This document shows positions 17,085-26,832 of a stretch of DNA of 64,000 nucleotides, piece after piece. Position 1 is the stretch's first letter; the number at the start of each line of letters is the position of its first letter. Source of the stretch: Deltaproteobacteria bacterium. GTDB lineage: Bacteria > Desulfobacterota > Desulfarculia > Adiutricales > Adiutricaceae. Under the pieces are notes generated by a model, which was given only the letters and a program-made list of their open reading frames with translations, had not been told where the DNA came from and did not search any database. Location: contig JAISMF010000067.1 in NCBI GenBank assembly GCA_031276865.1, positions 1 through 64,000 of the forward strand. The letters run 5' to 3'. The position numbers were made by a program, and so were the translations under genes.

Positions 17085-18135
17085 TAAACGGGCGCGGTCC
17101 CAAGGACACGGGCGCTTATTAAACCCTCGTCCAAACGGATCGCTGAAAGAAAGAGACTTCGGGATTTTCCGGAAACGTCCTTGAGATCGTCTTTCAAGAT
17201 CGGCGAAAGCCGCGCGACCCTGATCTTCAATCTTTCGAACCCGGCCGGAATAATTTAGGCGGTATTTTGGTTTGTTGATTTTTGGATAATAAGCTGAAAT
17301 AAAATCTCTTTCTTACGAAATTTCGAATATCGCGCCTCAAGGGAAACCGGCGGACCCGATGGTCGACCTCGACGAAAGCGCCGGGGTTTTAAATGTTTCC
17401 CAACCCTGGCGGCCCGCTTTAGATAAAGCTCAAGAAAAAATGCAACTTTCCTCCAAAACGCTTTAACTTTTCGCTAATTCCCGCGCTGGAAACCATTAAT
17501 CGCGGAAACGCTCCGCCTCCTTTTCCCCGGGAGAATTTACACGCGCCCTTGGCGGGGCCCGCGCCCGATTATTCCGGAGGACGCCGGACGGAAGATCCCT
17601 AAAACACCCTCAGCTCCTGAAAAAGCCTCCGTCCCGGCGCCAGGCGCCTGGGGAGCCTTTTTGGGGAATCCGCGGCCGGAAGAGCATCCGGAACCTGGTC
17701 AGGTTTCGCCGCGGCTCGGGGCGAACGGGAATTCCGCGGGGATTGACCTCGGGAACTGGGAGTGAGATGGAAAAATAGTTATGTTTCGCTGTGAGGTGAT
17801 AACGATGTAAGAATAGGGGAATTATCCAGCCCTGTCAAGGGTTTTTTCCGGCGGGGAAAAAATTTTCGATTTTTTTTGTTTTTTTTCCCGAAATTCCACT
17901 CCGGTTTAATATTCGCGGAAAAGTTCCATATCGTTCCGATATTGTTGAACGCGTTTTTCGTTGATTTTAATCCGCGTTTTTTTTAATGCGTTACGACTAT
18001 GATATAAACAGTCGTATTTATAGGTTAATTATTAAAATATTATCAGACGCTAACATTTAAAAATCCGCTGAAATTTAAAAACGAGGGGGGCGGGCGGGCC
18101 TTTCCGCGGCCTTCCGGAAAAGGACGCGGATTCGC

Positions 18136-20442
18136 TTACCCGGCCGCCCCCTCCTCTCGAAGGATGATTTCCAGAGACCCGCGGCGAGAATCCCTCGCCC
18201 TCTCCCGGGAGAGCGCCCGGGCCGTCGCGGCCCGGGCGCCCAATAAGGCCGCCCTGTTCCGGCCGCGGCTTAAAGCCAGGGCCAGGGTGTTTCGGTCCAC
18301 ACCGTTCATGTTTTCCGGATCCGCCAGGAAGATGGCCGCGGGGGCGCGGACCCGGCGGCAGTCCTCCAGGGAGAGCGCCCAGGAGGGCGCGAAGTCGAAG
18401 AGTTCCCCGCGGCCCAGGCGGAGGCTTTTTTCCCCGCGGATCCCCTCCGCCTCCAGGAGGTCCGGATTAACCGCGGTTAAAAGGAGGGAGGTCCCGGCGA
18501 AGAGGGCGAGATCCTCCCTGTCCCTTAAAAGAGTCACCCGCTGTCCGGGGGAGTACTCCCAACCCTCTCCGAGAGTCACCCGGGCGTGGGCCTCCGGCCT
18601 TGGGCCTCCGAGCCCCGCCGGGCGGGGGGCGCCTTTAAAAAAAAGCTCCCGGTGGCGGGCGCTGATTATTTTGTTGAGGCTGGCGCTCCCCAAGGGGCCC
18701 TCCTTGGCGGGGCAGATAAGGAGCGCGGCCTCCTCCGGGGGGAGTCCGAGCCTTTTGGGATAGGTCTCCAAAATCAGCTCCAGGGCCTTTTCCAGGAGCT
18801 CTTCCCGGCCGCCGGAGACGAAATGGAAGTCCGGGTCGCCGTTTCCGGCCCCGGGCGGGAGTTCGCCCCGCCTGAGGGCGAGGAGGCTCCGGAGGCCCGG
18901 GGAGGCCGCCTCCCCGGGGCTTTCCGTGAGCCTGAGGGCCGGAAAGAGTCCGGATCGCAACATGTTTTCGAAGACCTCTCCGGGGCGGGAGTTTTCCGGA
19001 AGGAAGCGGTCGCCCGCGATCACGAGCCCGCAGGTGGCCGGAAGGGCGGAAAGCAGCCGGACCAGGCTTTCCAGCTCCAGGAGATGGGCGTCCAGGATCA
19101 CCAGGAGATCCGTTTCCAGGGGGTTGAGGCTCCCCCGGGCGGGGGCGCGGGAGATGGGGGAGTATTCCAGGAGGGCGGGGAGGCTTTTAAGGCCGCCGGC
19201 CTCCGCCGGGAGAGGCTCCCCGGAGGCTCCCGCCTCCGGGGAGCAGATTTCCGCCGCGAGCCCGATGGAGCGGTGGAAGCCGCGCGCGAGCTCGGCCGCG
19301 AGGGTCGACTGCGAACCGGGGCCCGAGTCTATCAAAAGGACCTTCCGCTCCAGCGTGAGTCCGATGAGCCAGCGGTCCCGTTCGGAAAGGCCCGGGGCCC
19401 GTTCCAGGCTCCGGAGGGCGGCCTTGATCCCCTCCGGGGGGATCCGGCGGCCGCTTTTCCGGATGTTTAAAAGGGCCCTGGCCGCCCTTCGCTCCAGATC
19501 CCCGACGCGGGCGCTCTGGACGTAGTCCTCCTCCGGAAAGGAGCCCTGGAGGGGGGAGATTTTGGAACCGAGGGAGAGGGCGCCCAGAACCGCCCCCAGT
19601 TTTTCCCGGGTCTCTTTCGCGGCCGCCCGGGAGGCGGCCCCGGGAAGGGGGCCGGGGGCGGTCTCGACAGGGGCGTCCGGAGGGGATTCGGGAGGGGAGC
19701 CTGGCCCTTTTCCGGCTTCGGCCCGCGCTAGAAGCTCCGCCGCCCGCCACATGAGCCTCCGCCTTTCGACGAAGCTCCGCCCTTCACGCTCTTCGGCCAG
19801 GACCAGGGCCGAAAGGAGCGCCGCGGGGGGATTCGGCGTTTTCAGGGCCAGGGCCACGAGGCTTTCCCGGCTTCGCAACAGCGGGCTTTCCAAAAGAAGG
19901 GAGGGGTCTTTTTCGACGCGGCTTTTGGCTTGGGGGCCCAGGCTTTGTAAAAGCTGGGAGGCGAAGAGGGGGCCCAGGCGGTAATTTTCCAAAAGAAACA
20001 GGGCGAGCTCCCTTTCCCGCAGAAAGCCCTGGCGTCCCTCGATTATCCTCTCCCGCGAATCCTCCGAAAGCCCCGGCGTCAAGGCCAGCTTTTCCGGGCT
20101 TTCATCGATGACGGAAAGGGTCCGCTCCCCGAAGCGCTCCACGATCTTCGCCGCCCCGAAGCGGTCGAGGCCGGGGAAGATTCCACAGGAGAGGAGGAGG
20201 ATGATTTCCGCGGGCCTTTCAGGGGGGCGGGTTTTTAAAAGGCCGGGGCAGGGGAGGGGATCCGACGGATCCCCTCCCCTTTCCAAGCCTTCCGGCGGAT
20301 CGAACAGTTCCCCGGGAAGGGGAAGGGCGAAGAGTCCCTCCAGCAGGCGGAGGCCCGAAGGCAGCCGGACGAAAAGAAGGCGGAAGCCGGTGATTCCGTC
20401 GGCCGTTAGGGAGCGCTCGATCACGGCGGGGATCTTTTCCAT
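18136..20442 (-). CDS. RecD2-like protein with degenerate helicase motifs
   Basis: A 768-residue cytoplasmic protein. The N-terminal part contains the helix-hairpin-helix region of RecD2 (FGAAKIVERFGERTLSVIDE, about residues 97-140). A Pro/Ala-rich linker (about 245-275) follows, then an SF1B-like core. The ATPase motifs are lost: motif I reads DSGPGSQSTLA (about 370) where RecD2 has GGPGTGKTT, so the Lys is gone; motif II reads VILDAHLL (about 446) instead of VDEAS; motif III reads AGDRFLPENSRPG instead of GDxxQLPSVGPG. A motif VI relic (LALSRGRNRAALL) remains. The fold seems kept but ATP hydrolysis is unlikely, suggesting a structural or DNA-binding role. It overlaps the trmB stop by one base (TGATG), so translation is coupled. 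Confidence 0.7.
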   Translation of the reverse strand: MEKIPAVIERSLTADGITGFRLLFVRLPSGLRLLEGLFALPLPGELFDPPEGLERGGDPSDPLPCPGLLKTRPPERPAEIILLLSCGIFPGLDRFGAAKIVERFGERTLSVIDESPEKLALTPGLSEDSRERIIEGRQGFLRERELALFLLENYRLGPLFASQLLQSLGPQAKSRVEKDPSLLLESPLLRSRESLVALALKTPNPPAALLSALVLAEEREGRSFVERRRLMWRAAELLARAEAGKGPGSPPESPPDAPVETAPGPLPGAASRAAAKETREKLGAVLGALSLGSKISPLQGSFPEEDYVQSARVGDLERRAARALLNIRKSGRRIPPEGIKAALRSLERAPGLSERDRWLIGLTLERKVLLIDSGPGSQSTLAAELARGFHRSIGLAAEICSPEAGASGEPLPAEAGGLKSLPALLEYSPISRAPARGSLNPLETDLLVILDAHLLELESLVRLLSALPATCGLVIAGDRFLPENSRPGEVFENMLRSGLFPALRLTESPGEAASPGLRSLLALRRGELPPGAGNGDPDFHFVSGGREELLEKALELILETYPKRLGLPPEEAALLICPAKEGPLGSASLNKIISARHRELFFKGAPRPAGLGGPRPEAHARVTLGEGWEYSPGQRVTLLRDREDLALFAGTSLLLTAVNPDLLEAEGIRGEKSLRLGRGELFDFAPSWALSLEDCRRVRAPAAIFLADPENMNGVDRNTLALALSRGRNRAALLGARAATARALSRERARDSRRGSLEIILREEGAAG

Positions 20443-21377
20443 CAGGGCCCCGTCTTTCCGCCTTCGGCCGCGAGGGTCAGGGCCAGCTGCACGCCCTGGG
20501 TGGGAAAGACGCGCTCGGAGTGGGCGGGATAGAGCTTCCAGGGGCCGTTATCCTTCGTTTTCCTCACGCGGATGAAGAACTCCTGGACGAAGGAGTCCTC
20601 CACCACCTTGGCGTTTAAGAGCCCCTCGTTTAAAAGCGGGTCGAAGACGAACTCCTTAAAGACGACGGTCGTCTCTCCGGTCACTCCCCGGGGGGAAAAG
20701 GAGGAGGGGTCGAGGTTTTCCACGTAGAGGGGTCGCACGAAGACCTCCGGGGCCGCCGAAGCGGCCGGATCTGGTCTCTTTTCGCCTTTGAGGTGGTGGA
20801 AGAGGGCGGCGCCGGATTCCAGCCATTTGCGTTGGTATTTGGTGTCCGGGGCCTGGCTCTTGTTTTCCAGGGAGAGCGGCAGCGCGGTGCCCCGGGACTC
20901 CTCCAGGATCCATTCCGCGAGGGGGAGGTGGTCCGTCACTAAAATGAAGAGCCCCCCGTCCCCGAGCCGCGAGGATAAGAGATCGAGGAAGTCGCGCGAA
21001 AAGAGGCGTTTTTTTTCGTTTTTCGGCCAGGGCACGGGAAACAAGGCCGAAACGCGGGCGAGGGAGCCGGGGGGGATGGAGCGCTCGAGGACGCTTCTAG
21101 CCGGCTGGCAGATCAACCGCGCGTTGGATCTGGGCGGGTTTCCCAGCCTTCTCAAGGCCCTCTTCACCGAGGGCCAGGCTATCTCTATCCCCAGAAAGTC
21201 CCGCTCCGGCGTTTCCAGGGAGCGGCGGTGTAAAAACTCCCCGTTCCCGAAGCCTATCTCCAATTCCACCGGGGCCTTTCGCCCGAAAAGCTCCTCCAAA
21301 TTCAAGGGCCGCGGAAGCGAACTCAAGGGGACTAAGGGTTTAAGCGAGCGGTAGTATTTTTGGGAAGCGGCCGGCAA
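20442..21377 (-). CDS. trmB: tRNA (guanine-N7)-methyltransferase
   Basis: A 311-residue SAM-dependent enzyme that makes m7G46 in the tRNA variable loop. The motif ELEIGFGNGEFL binds SAM, FLGIEIAWPSVKRALRR is the following strand and helix, and PVPWPKNEKKRLF is the family's DPWPKxxHxKRR signature. It is longer than the E. coli enzyme (~240) because of a C-terminal extension of about 100 residues, seen in some deltaproteobacterial-type TrmB proteins (recollection, not checked). First gene of an operon with the RecD2-like gene. A divergent gene begins 300 bases away. Confidence 0.9.
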   Translation of the reverse strand: MPAASQKYYRSLKPLVPLSSLPRPLNLEELFGRKAPVELEIGFGNGEFLHRRSLETPERDFLGIEIAWPSVKRALRRLGNPPRSNARLICQPARSVLERSIPPGSLARVSALFPVPWPKNEKKRLFSRDFLDLLSSRLGDGGLFILVTDHLPLAEWILEESRGTALPLSLENKSQAPDTKYQRKWLESGAALFHHLKGEKRPDPAASAAPEVFVRPLYVENLDPSSFSPRGVTGETTVVFKEFVFDPLLNEGLLNAKVVEDSFVQEFFIRVRKTKDNGPWKLYPAHSERVFPTQGVQLALTLAAEGGKTGP

Positions 21378-21684
21378 GGGAGTCTTCTAACGGTGTGGTT
21401 GGGTCCGCCGGGGAGGCGGCCTGACGCGGGGCCTTCCCCTGGCGTGGCTGGGCCTCCCGGAAGGGGCCGGAACCCGGGGCCCGCCGGGGGCCGAAAATGG
21501 TATATAATGACCGGAATTCCGCCAGGCCGGGGCCCCTCGTTTGGAAAAAAATGGGCGGCCTTCCCCCGGTTCCGCCCCGGGGCGGGCTTTCATCCGGAGG
21601 CCCCTTCCGCGTTTCGGAAAGCGCCGTTTTAAAGGGTCCGGGCGGATATTATGAACCAAGGGAATTCAAGGATCAACACCCGCC
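21378..21684. other. Divergent intergenic region
   Basis: Non-coding, extremely GC-rich at first (runs of GGGCC). It must hold promoters for trmB (minus) and the Aas-like fusion (plus). No clear -35/-10 pair is seen; the only less GC-rich spot is GGTATATAATGACC near 21498, whose TATAAT could be a plus-strand -10. Confidence 0.4.
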
Positions 21685-24600
21685 GTGAGTCAAATTCTCA
21701 AGATATTGAGGCGCCGCAGCTTCTGGCCCTTTCTGGGGGCCATGTCCTTCGGGGCCTTCAACGACAACTTTTTCCGCCAGGCTTTAATCGCCCTGGTGGC
21801 CTTCGGCGGCTACGGCTTCAGCCAAAAGGAGATGAGCGTCTTCGGGGCCCTGGGCTCGGCCCTTTTGGTCGTCCCCTTCTTCCTCTTCTCCGGGGTGGCC
21901 GGCGCCCTCGCGGACTCCTTTCGGAAATCCACGGTGGTGAAGTACGCGAAGGCGGCCGAGCTCTTCTTGATGCTTTTGGCGGCCGCCCTCTTCTACCACG
22001 GCTACCTGTACGCCCTCCTGGGCGTCCTCTTCCTCATGGGCGTCCAGAGCGCCTTCTTCGGGCCGGTGAAGTACAGCATCCTCCCCGAGATCCTGGAGGA
22101 GAGGAGCCTGGTTTTGGGAAACGGCGTGGTGGAGGGCCTGACCTTCGTCATGATCGTTTTGGGCGCCGCCTTGGGATCCTTTCTGGCGGGGCTCGAGAGC
22201 GGACGGATCCTTTCGCCCCTCGTCTTGGTTTCGGCCGCCGCCCTGGGGCTCCTCGCGGCTCTAAGGCAGCCTCCCTCGGAGAAGATCGAGCAGTTCGTGC
22301 CCATGCAGCTGAACCCCTGGCGCTCGACCGGGGAGATTTTGGCCGTCTGCCGGAAAAGAGGGGACGTCTGGCTCTCGGTTTTGGCGGTGAGCTGGTTTTG
22401 GATGCTGGGAAGCGTCCTTTTAACCCAGATGCCCGTGTTGTGCTCCTCCGTTCTGGGGGCCGAAAGCGAGGTCGCGACCTTGATGGTCTCAACCTTCGCC
22501 CTGGGGGTGGCGGCGGGGTCTCTCTCCACCCAGCTGTTGACCAAAGGCGAGGTCTCGGCGCGGTTGGTTCCGGCCTCCTCTCTTTTTCTAACGCTCCTCC
22601 TCTTCGCCTTCGCCTTTTCGGTTTCCGCCCTCCCCCGGGCCGGGGAGGGGACGGTGACTTTAAACGTTTTCCTCTCCCGCTGGGTTTATTTGCGGCTCCT
22701 TTTTTCCGCCTTCCTGGTGAGCTTCGCGGCCGGGCTCTTCGTCGTGCCCTTGAACGCTTTGGTGCAGCACCGCTCGAGTTTTCACGAGCGATCCCGGGCC
22801 GTGGCCGGCTTGAACGTCATGAACTCCCTTTTTATGGTCGGGGGGGCCGTTTTGGTTCTCGTCATGACCGCGTGCGGCCTGTCCCTCGCCGCCGTCTTTT
22901 TCTTTTTAGCCGGAAGCGCGGGGGTGGTTTCCATCCTCACCCTCTATTTCCTGCCGGACGAGAGCCTGCGGCAGCTCGCCAAAGTCTTGATCTTCCTCCT
23001 CTACCGCCCGGAGATCCGGGGAGTGGAAAACCTCAAGCTTTTGGAAGGCCGGGGCGCCCTCATCGTCCCCAACCACGCCTCCTTTCTGGACGTGGCCCTT
23101 TTAGTCTGCCACGTCCCGGAGAAGCTCTCCTTCGCCATCAACGCCGACTGGGCCCGGGCCTGGTGGGTGAGGCCTTTTTTAAGGTTCTTCCGCGCGGTGC
23201 CGGTGAAGTTCTCCAGCCCCCGTTCCGTCAGGATCTTGGCGGATATTTTAAAGGAGGGGGGTCTTCTGGTTCTCTTTCCCGAAGGCCGCGTCACCACCAC
23301 GGGCTCTCTCATGAAGATCTACGACGGGGCGGCCCTGGTGGCCAAGCTTTCCGGAGCGCCCCTGGCGCCGGTGGCCATAGACGGGGCCGAGTTCACCGTC
23401 TTCGGGCGTTTGCGGAAAAGGCTGCGGAACCCGCCCCGGCGCTTTAAAGTGAGGATGACCTTCTTTCCGCCGGTGGAAGAGGATTGGGAACCCCGCCCCG
23501 GGGAGTCCCGCCGCGCCCAAAGGGCGCGCTGGGGCGTCCGGCTCCACTCTTTGATGGCGGAAAAGCGCTTTCAAACCCGAAACACGGACAAAAACCTCTT
23601 CCAGGTTTTGCTGGAGCGGAAAAAAACCGAGAAGAGGGGCCGGGTCATGGTCCAGGACGCCGCCGGATCCGCCTTGGACTACGGCGGGCTTGTCAAAACG
23701 GCCCGGTTTTTCGGCGGCGCTCTGAAAAACGCCACCCAAAAAGGGGAGATGGTCGGGGTGCTCCTTCCCAACTCCAACGCCGCCCTCGCCCTCCTCTTCG
23801 GTATCTGGGCCCGGGGCGCCGTCTGCGTCATGCTCAATCACAGCCAGGGCCGGGCCGCCCTGGAGACGGCCCTGACCGCCGCCCGGGTGAAAACCGTCGT
23901 CACCTCCCGGGCCTTTTTGGAGGCTATCGGCCGCAAAGAGATGATCCTGGGGCTTTCCGCGCGGATCCTTTTTTTGGAGGATCTGGACCGCTCGTTTGCA
24001 AAGAGGGTATCCTCCCTCTTCTTTCGGCCGGAACCTTTGGAGGCGTCGGCGCCCGCGGCGGTGGTCTTCACCTCCGGATCCGAAGGGAAGCCCAAGGGGG
24101 TGGCGCTCTCGCACCGGAACATCCTCTCCGACATCCACCAGGCCATGTGCCTAATCGAGATCAACCGGGACGACCGCTTGTTCAACGCCATGCCGGCCTT
24201 CCACGCCTTCGGGCTCAACATCGGCATGCTCCTTCCGCCCCTCGCGGGCCTCTCCTCTTTCAACTACCCCACGCCGCTCCACGTGAAGACCATTCCGGAA
24301 CTCATCTACGACTACGAGGCCACGGTGGTCATCGCGACCGACACCTTCGCCCGGGCCTGGGGCCTGAACGCCCATCCCTACGATTTCCACAGCGTGCGCT
24401 ACATGATCCTGGGCGCGGAGAAGGTCCGGGAGGAGACCATGGAGCTCTACCGCCGGAAGCTCTCGTTGCGGCTCTTCGAGGGCTACGGCGTGAGCGAGGC
24501 CTCCCCCATCGCCGCGGTGAACTCCAAAATGAGGGCGAGGGACGGCTCCGTCGGCGTCCCGCTCCCCGGAATGGATTGGCGTCTGGAGCCGGTCCCGGGC

Positions 24601-25080
24601 GTGGAAAAGGGCGGCCGGCTTTTCATCAAGGGCCCCAACGTCATGCTGGGCTACCTTTCCGCGGAAGCGCCCGGGGTCCTGATTCCGCCCCCGGAGGGCT
24701 GGCACGACACCGGGGACGTGGCGGAAGTGGACGCCGACGGCTTCCTCTGGATAAAGGGCCGCTACAAACGCTTCGCCAAGATCGCGGGCGAGATGCTCTC
24801 GCTCGCGGCCGTGGAGGATGCCCTCGCCCAAAGCTTTCCCGGATCGCTTTTCGCCGTTTTAAGCGTTCCGGACGAAACCCGCGGTGAAAAGCTCCTTTTG
24901 GCGTTCCGGGGGGAGGCTCCGGAGCGGGAAGCCCTGCGCGGGGCGATTCTGTCCCAAGGCTTGAGCGAACTCTCCGTTCCCAAAAGCGTTCTTTCGCTCC
25001 CCGAGCTGCCCCTCACCCCCCTGGGGAAGGTGAACCTCCCTAAACTTGGGGAAATCGTCCGGGAAAAACTGGGAAACTGA
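21685..25080 (+). CDS. aas: Trifunctional lysophospholipid transporter / acyltransferase / acyl-ACP synthetase
   Basis: An 1131-residue fusion. Residues 1-410 are an MFS transporter of the LplT type (FGAFNDNFFRQALIALVAF). About 430-610 is a PlsC acyltransferase with the catalytic NHASFLD (near 463) and FPEGRVTTTG (near 531). About 640-1131 is an AMP-forming acyl ligase with FTSGSEGKPKGVALSH (near 792), GYGVSEASP (near 932) and DTGDVAEVDADGF (near 1007). In Gram-negatives LplT flips lysophospholipids inward and Aas re-acylates them, so one protein does the whole repair cycle at the inner membrane. The start is GTG at 21685; AAGGA lies rather far upstream (about 15 bases). Monocistronic. Confidence 0.93.
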   Translation: MSQILKILRRRSFWPFLGAMSFGAFNDNFFRQALIALVAFGGYGFSQKEMSVFGALGSALLVVPFFLFSGVAGALADSFRKSTVVKYAKAAELFLMLLAAALFYHGYLYALLGVLFLMGVQSAFFGPVKYSILPEILEERSLVLGNGVVEGLTFVMIVLGAALGSFLAGLESGRILSPLVLVSAAALGLLAALRQPPSEKIEQFVPMQLNPWRSTGEILAVCRKRGDVWLSVLAVSWFWMLGSVLLTQMPVLCSSVLGAESEVATLMVSTFALGVAAGSLSTQLLTKGEVSARLVPASSLFLTLLLFAFAFSVSALPRAGEGTVTLNVFLSRWVYLRLLFSAFLVSFAAGLFVVPLNALVQHRSSFHERSRAVAGLNVMNSLFMVGGAVLVLVMTACGLSLAAVFFFLAGSAGVVSILTLYFLPDESLRQLAKVLIFLLYRPEIRGVENLKLLEGRGALIVPNHASFLDVALLVCHVPEKLSFAINADWARAWWVRPFLRFFRAVPVKFSSPRSVRILADILKEGGLLVLFPEGRVTTTGSLMKIYDGAALVAKLSGAPLAPVAIDGAEFTVFGRLRKRLRNPPRRFKVRMTFFPPVEEDWEPRPGESRRAQRARWGVRLHSLMAEKRFQTRNTDKNLFQVLLERKKTEKRGRVMVQDAAGSALDYGGLVKTARFFGGALKNATQKGEMVGVLLPNSNAALALLFGIWARGAVCVMLNHSQGRAALETALTAARVKTVVTSRAFLEAIGRKEMILGLSARILFLEDLDRSFAKRVSSLFFRPEPLEASAPAAVVFTSGSEGKPKGVALSHRNILSDIHQAMCLIEINRDDRLFNAMPAFHAFGLNIGMLLPPLAGLSSFNYPTPLHVKTIPELIYDYEATVVIATDTFARAWGLNAHPYDFHSVRYMILGAEKVREETMELYRRKLSLRLFEGYGVSEASPIAAVNSKMRARDGSVGVPLPGMDWRLEPVPGVEKGGRLFIKGPNVMLGYLSAEAPGVLIPPPEGWHDTGDVAEVDADGFLWIKGRYKRFAKIAGEMLSLAAVEDALAQSFPGSLFAVLSVPDETRGEKLLLAFRGEAPEREALRGAILSQGLSELSVPKSVLSLPELPLTPLGKVNLPKLGEIVREKLGN

Positions 25081-25255
25081 GACGAAAACGGCGTCCGCCC
25101 GCCCGGGCCGCGAAAAGCGCCGGCCGGGCGGAAAAAAGGCGCGGAAGCGTTTATCCCCCGCGCCTGGCGGGGAAGGACCCCGCCCGGGGGGAAGGGCCTT
25201 TCCGGCGCCCCCCTTCAGGCCCCCTTTCGCCGCCTTAAAATCAAGGAGAAAAACA

Positions 25256-26704
25256 ATGCGCCTCATTTTCACGCTCGCGCTCGCCCTTTTTCTGGCCCAG
25301 GCCGCGCCGTCCTTGGCCCTGGCGCCCAGCCCCGAATCTTCGGATCCCGCGCGAAACGCCCCGAAGGACGGATTATCCGACGCTTCCGGAAGCCCCGGCG
25401 CCCCCGCCCCGGGGGCGCCGGACTCTTCCGGCCCGGGCTCTTCCCCGGGAGGGCCGGAAACCCCGGCCTCTTCCGGATCCGGCGATCCCGCCGCCCCCGA
25501 AACGGCCGCTCCGGCCGCCGCGGGAGCCGTCGAGGCCTCCCCGCCCCCGGACCCCTCCGCTCCGGACCCGGGCTCCCTTTCCGCCTCCTTCAACGGCCGG
25601 GCCCTGGATCTCTATAAAAGCCTCTCCCGCGACGGCGGAAATCTATTCTTTTCCCCCTTGAGCGTCTCCACCGCCCTGGCCATGGTCTACGCCGGCTCCG
25701 CCGGAGACACGGCCAAGGAGTTCGAGACGGCGCTGAAATATCCCGCCCGGGGGGAGGATTTCCTGAAGCTGGACAAGGACTTCACCCTCTCTCTCGCCCC
25801 CCCCGCCGGAGGCGGGGTCGAGTTCTCCCTGGCCAACTCCCTGTGGCCGGACAAGGAGAGCGGCGTGTCGGACTCCTTTCGCGGGCTTTTGGACGCCTAC
25901 TTCGGATCGGTGGTCACGCCCCTCGATTTTAAAAACGACCCGCGGGGCGCCAGGAAGGCCGTAAACGACTGGGTGGCGGAAAACACCCGGGATAAAATCT
26001 TAAACTTCCTGGAGGGTCCGCCTTCGCCGGATACGAAGCTCATTTTGGTGAACGCCGTCTATTTCAAGGGAAAGTGGAAGGACGCCTTCGAGTTCGGCGA
26101 CACGAAGGATATGGATTTTTACTCCCCCCGGGGGGTGGTCCAGGCCCGGGCCATGTTCAGGGAGGGGCGCTACAATTATCTGGAGACGGACAAGCTTCAG
26201 GCGCTCGAGCTCCCCTACGAGGGAGGGGCCTTCTCCATGATGGTCGTCCTCCCCCCCGACGCGGCGGGAAGCCTGGAGGCGCTCGAAAAGGAGCTTTCCC
26301 CGGAGACCTTCGCGCGCTGGCGGGAGGGCCTCAAATCGCGAAGCGTCCAGGTCTACCTCCCCAAATTCCAGATCGTCTGGGGGTCCCGCTCCATTTTGGG
26401 GCCCTTGAAGGATCTGGGTCTGAAGCGGGTCTTCACCCACGAAGCCGATCTAAGCGGGATCAGCGGGGATAAGGGCTTCTTTTTAAGCGACGTGGTGCAC
26501 AAGGCCTTCGTGGAGGTAAACGAGGAGGGTACCGAGGCCGCGGCCGCGACCGGCGGCATGGTCAGGGCCACCGCCCTTCCCCTGGATCCGCCGCCGGTCT
26601 TTCTGGCCGATCACCCCTTCCTGTTTATGATAATCCACCGGGAAAGCGAGAACATCGTGTTCATGGGCCGCGTGAGCGATCCCTCCGAGGCTCCCTCCGA
26701 GTGA
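25256..26704 (+). CDS. Secreted serpin-family protease inhibitor
   Basis: Encodes 482 residues. The ATG at 25256 has AGGAG 7 bases upstream; a signal peptide (MRLIFTLALALFLAQAAPSL) and a ~90-residue Pro/Ser/Ala-rich linker precede the serpin fold (about 110-475). Fold signatures are NLFFSPLSVSTALAMVYAG, LILVNAVYFKGKWKDAF and a C-terminal ADHPFLFMI. The hinge reads EEGTEAAAATGG, with small residues at P12-P9, the pattern of inhibitory serpins. The reactive loop continues MVRATALPL, so the scissile bond lies near the Thr/Ala/Leu residues, suggesting an elastase- or subtilisin-like target; the exact P1 is uncertain. Likely acts in the periplasm or outside the cell against host or competitor proteases. 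Confidence 0.9.
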   Translation: MRLIFTLALALFLAQAAPSLALAPSPESSDPARNAPKDGLSDASGSPGAPAPGAPDSSGPGSSPGGPETPASSGSGDPAAPETAAPAAAGAVEASPPPDPSAPDPGSLSASFNGRALDLYKSLSRDGGNLFFSPLSVSTALAMVYAGSAGDTAKEFETALKYPARGEDFLKLDKDFTLSLAPPAGGGVEFSLANSLWPDKESGVSDSFRGLLDAYFGSVVTPLDFKNDPRGARKAVNDWVAENTRDKILNFLEGPPSPDTKLILVNAVYFKGKWKDAFEFGDTKDMDFYSPRGVVQARAMFREGRYNYLETDKLQALELPYEGGAFSMMVVLPPDAAGSLEALEKELSPETFARWREGLKSRSVQVYLPKFQIVWGSRSILGPLKDLGLKRVFTHEADLSGISGDKGFFLSDVVHKAFVEVNEEGTEAAAATGGMVRATALPLDPPPVFLADHPFLFMIIHRESENIVFMGRVSDPSEAPSE

Positions 26705-26729
26705 AAACCGGCCTCCCCTCGGAAAACAA

Positions 26730-26768
26730 CGAAAGGCCCTCCGGAAAATCCGGAGGGCCTTTCGTTTA
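26730..26768 (+). terminator. Intrinsic terminator of the serpin gene
   Basis: Stem AAAGGCCCTCCGGA / TCCGGAGGGCCTTT with a 3-base loop, followed by CGTTT, 27 bases after the serpin stop. Stem symmetry means it could also stop the convergent cbiM transcript. Confidence 0.8.
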
Positions 26769-26832
26769 AGGGATTGGGTGGCTAAGCCCCGGCGGCGGGC
26801 TTTTAAAAAAAACCGGGGCGGGGGGCTTTTTT

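Larger units (their letters stand above)
15876..18135. other. 2.3-kb gene-free region: AT-rich, then GC-rich with hairpins
   Basis: 15890-16330 is very AT-rich and holds an inverted, internally deleted copy of the element at 62.1-63.4 kb. 16330-17880 is GC-rich yet has no credible gene; it holds two related ~60-bp sequences (16685-16750 and 17091-17149) and a long hairpin (17012-17084). 17880-18060 is AT-rich. The GC-rich part may be decayed coding DNA, but no family was recognised. Confidence 0.55.

Noticed and set aside
16863-17087. Lys/Arg-rich ORF (74 codons)
   Set aside because: It runs through the long hairpin and has low-complexity composition and no ribosome binding site.
21651-24887. 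Long overlapping frames inside the Aas fusion gene
   Set aside because: They are frame-shifted shadows of a gene with complete domain matches.
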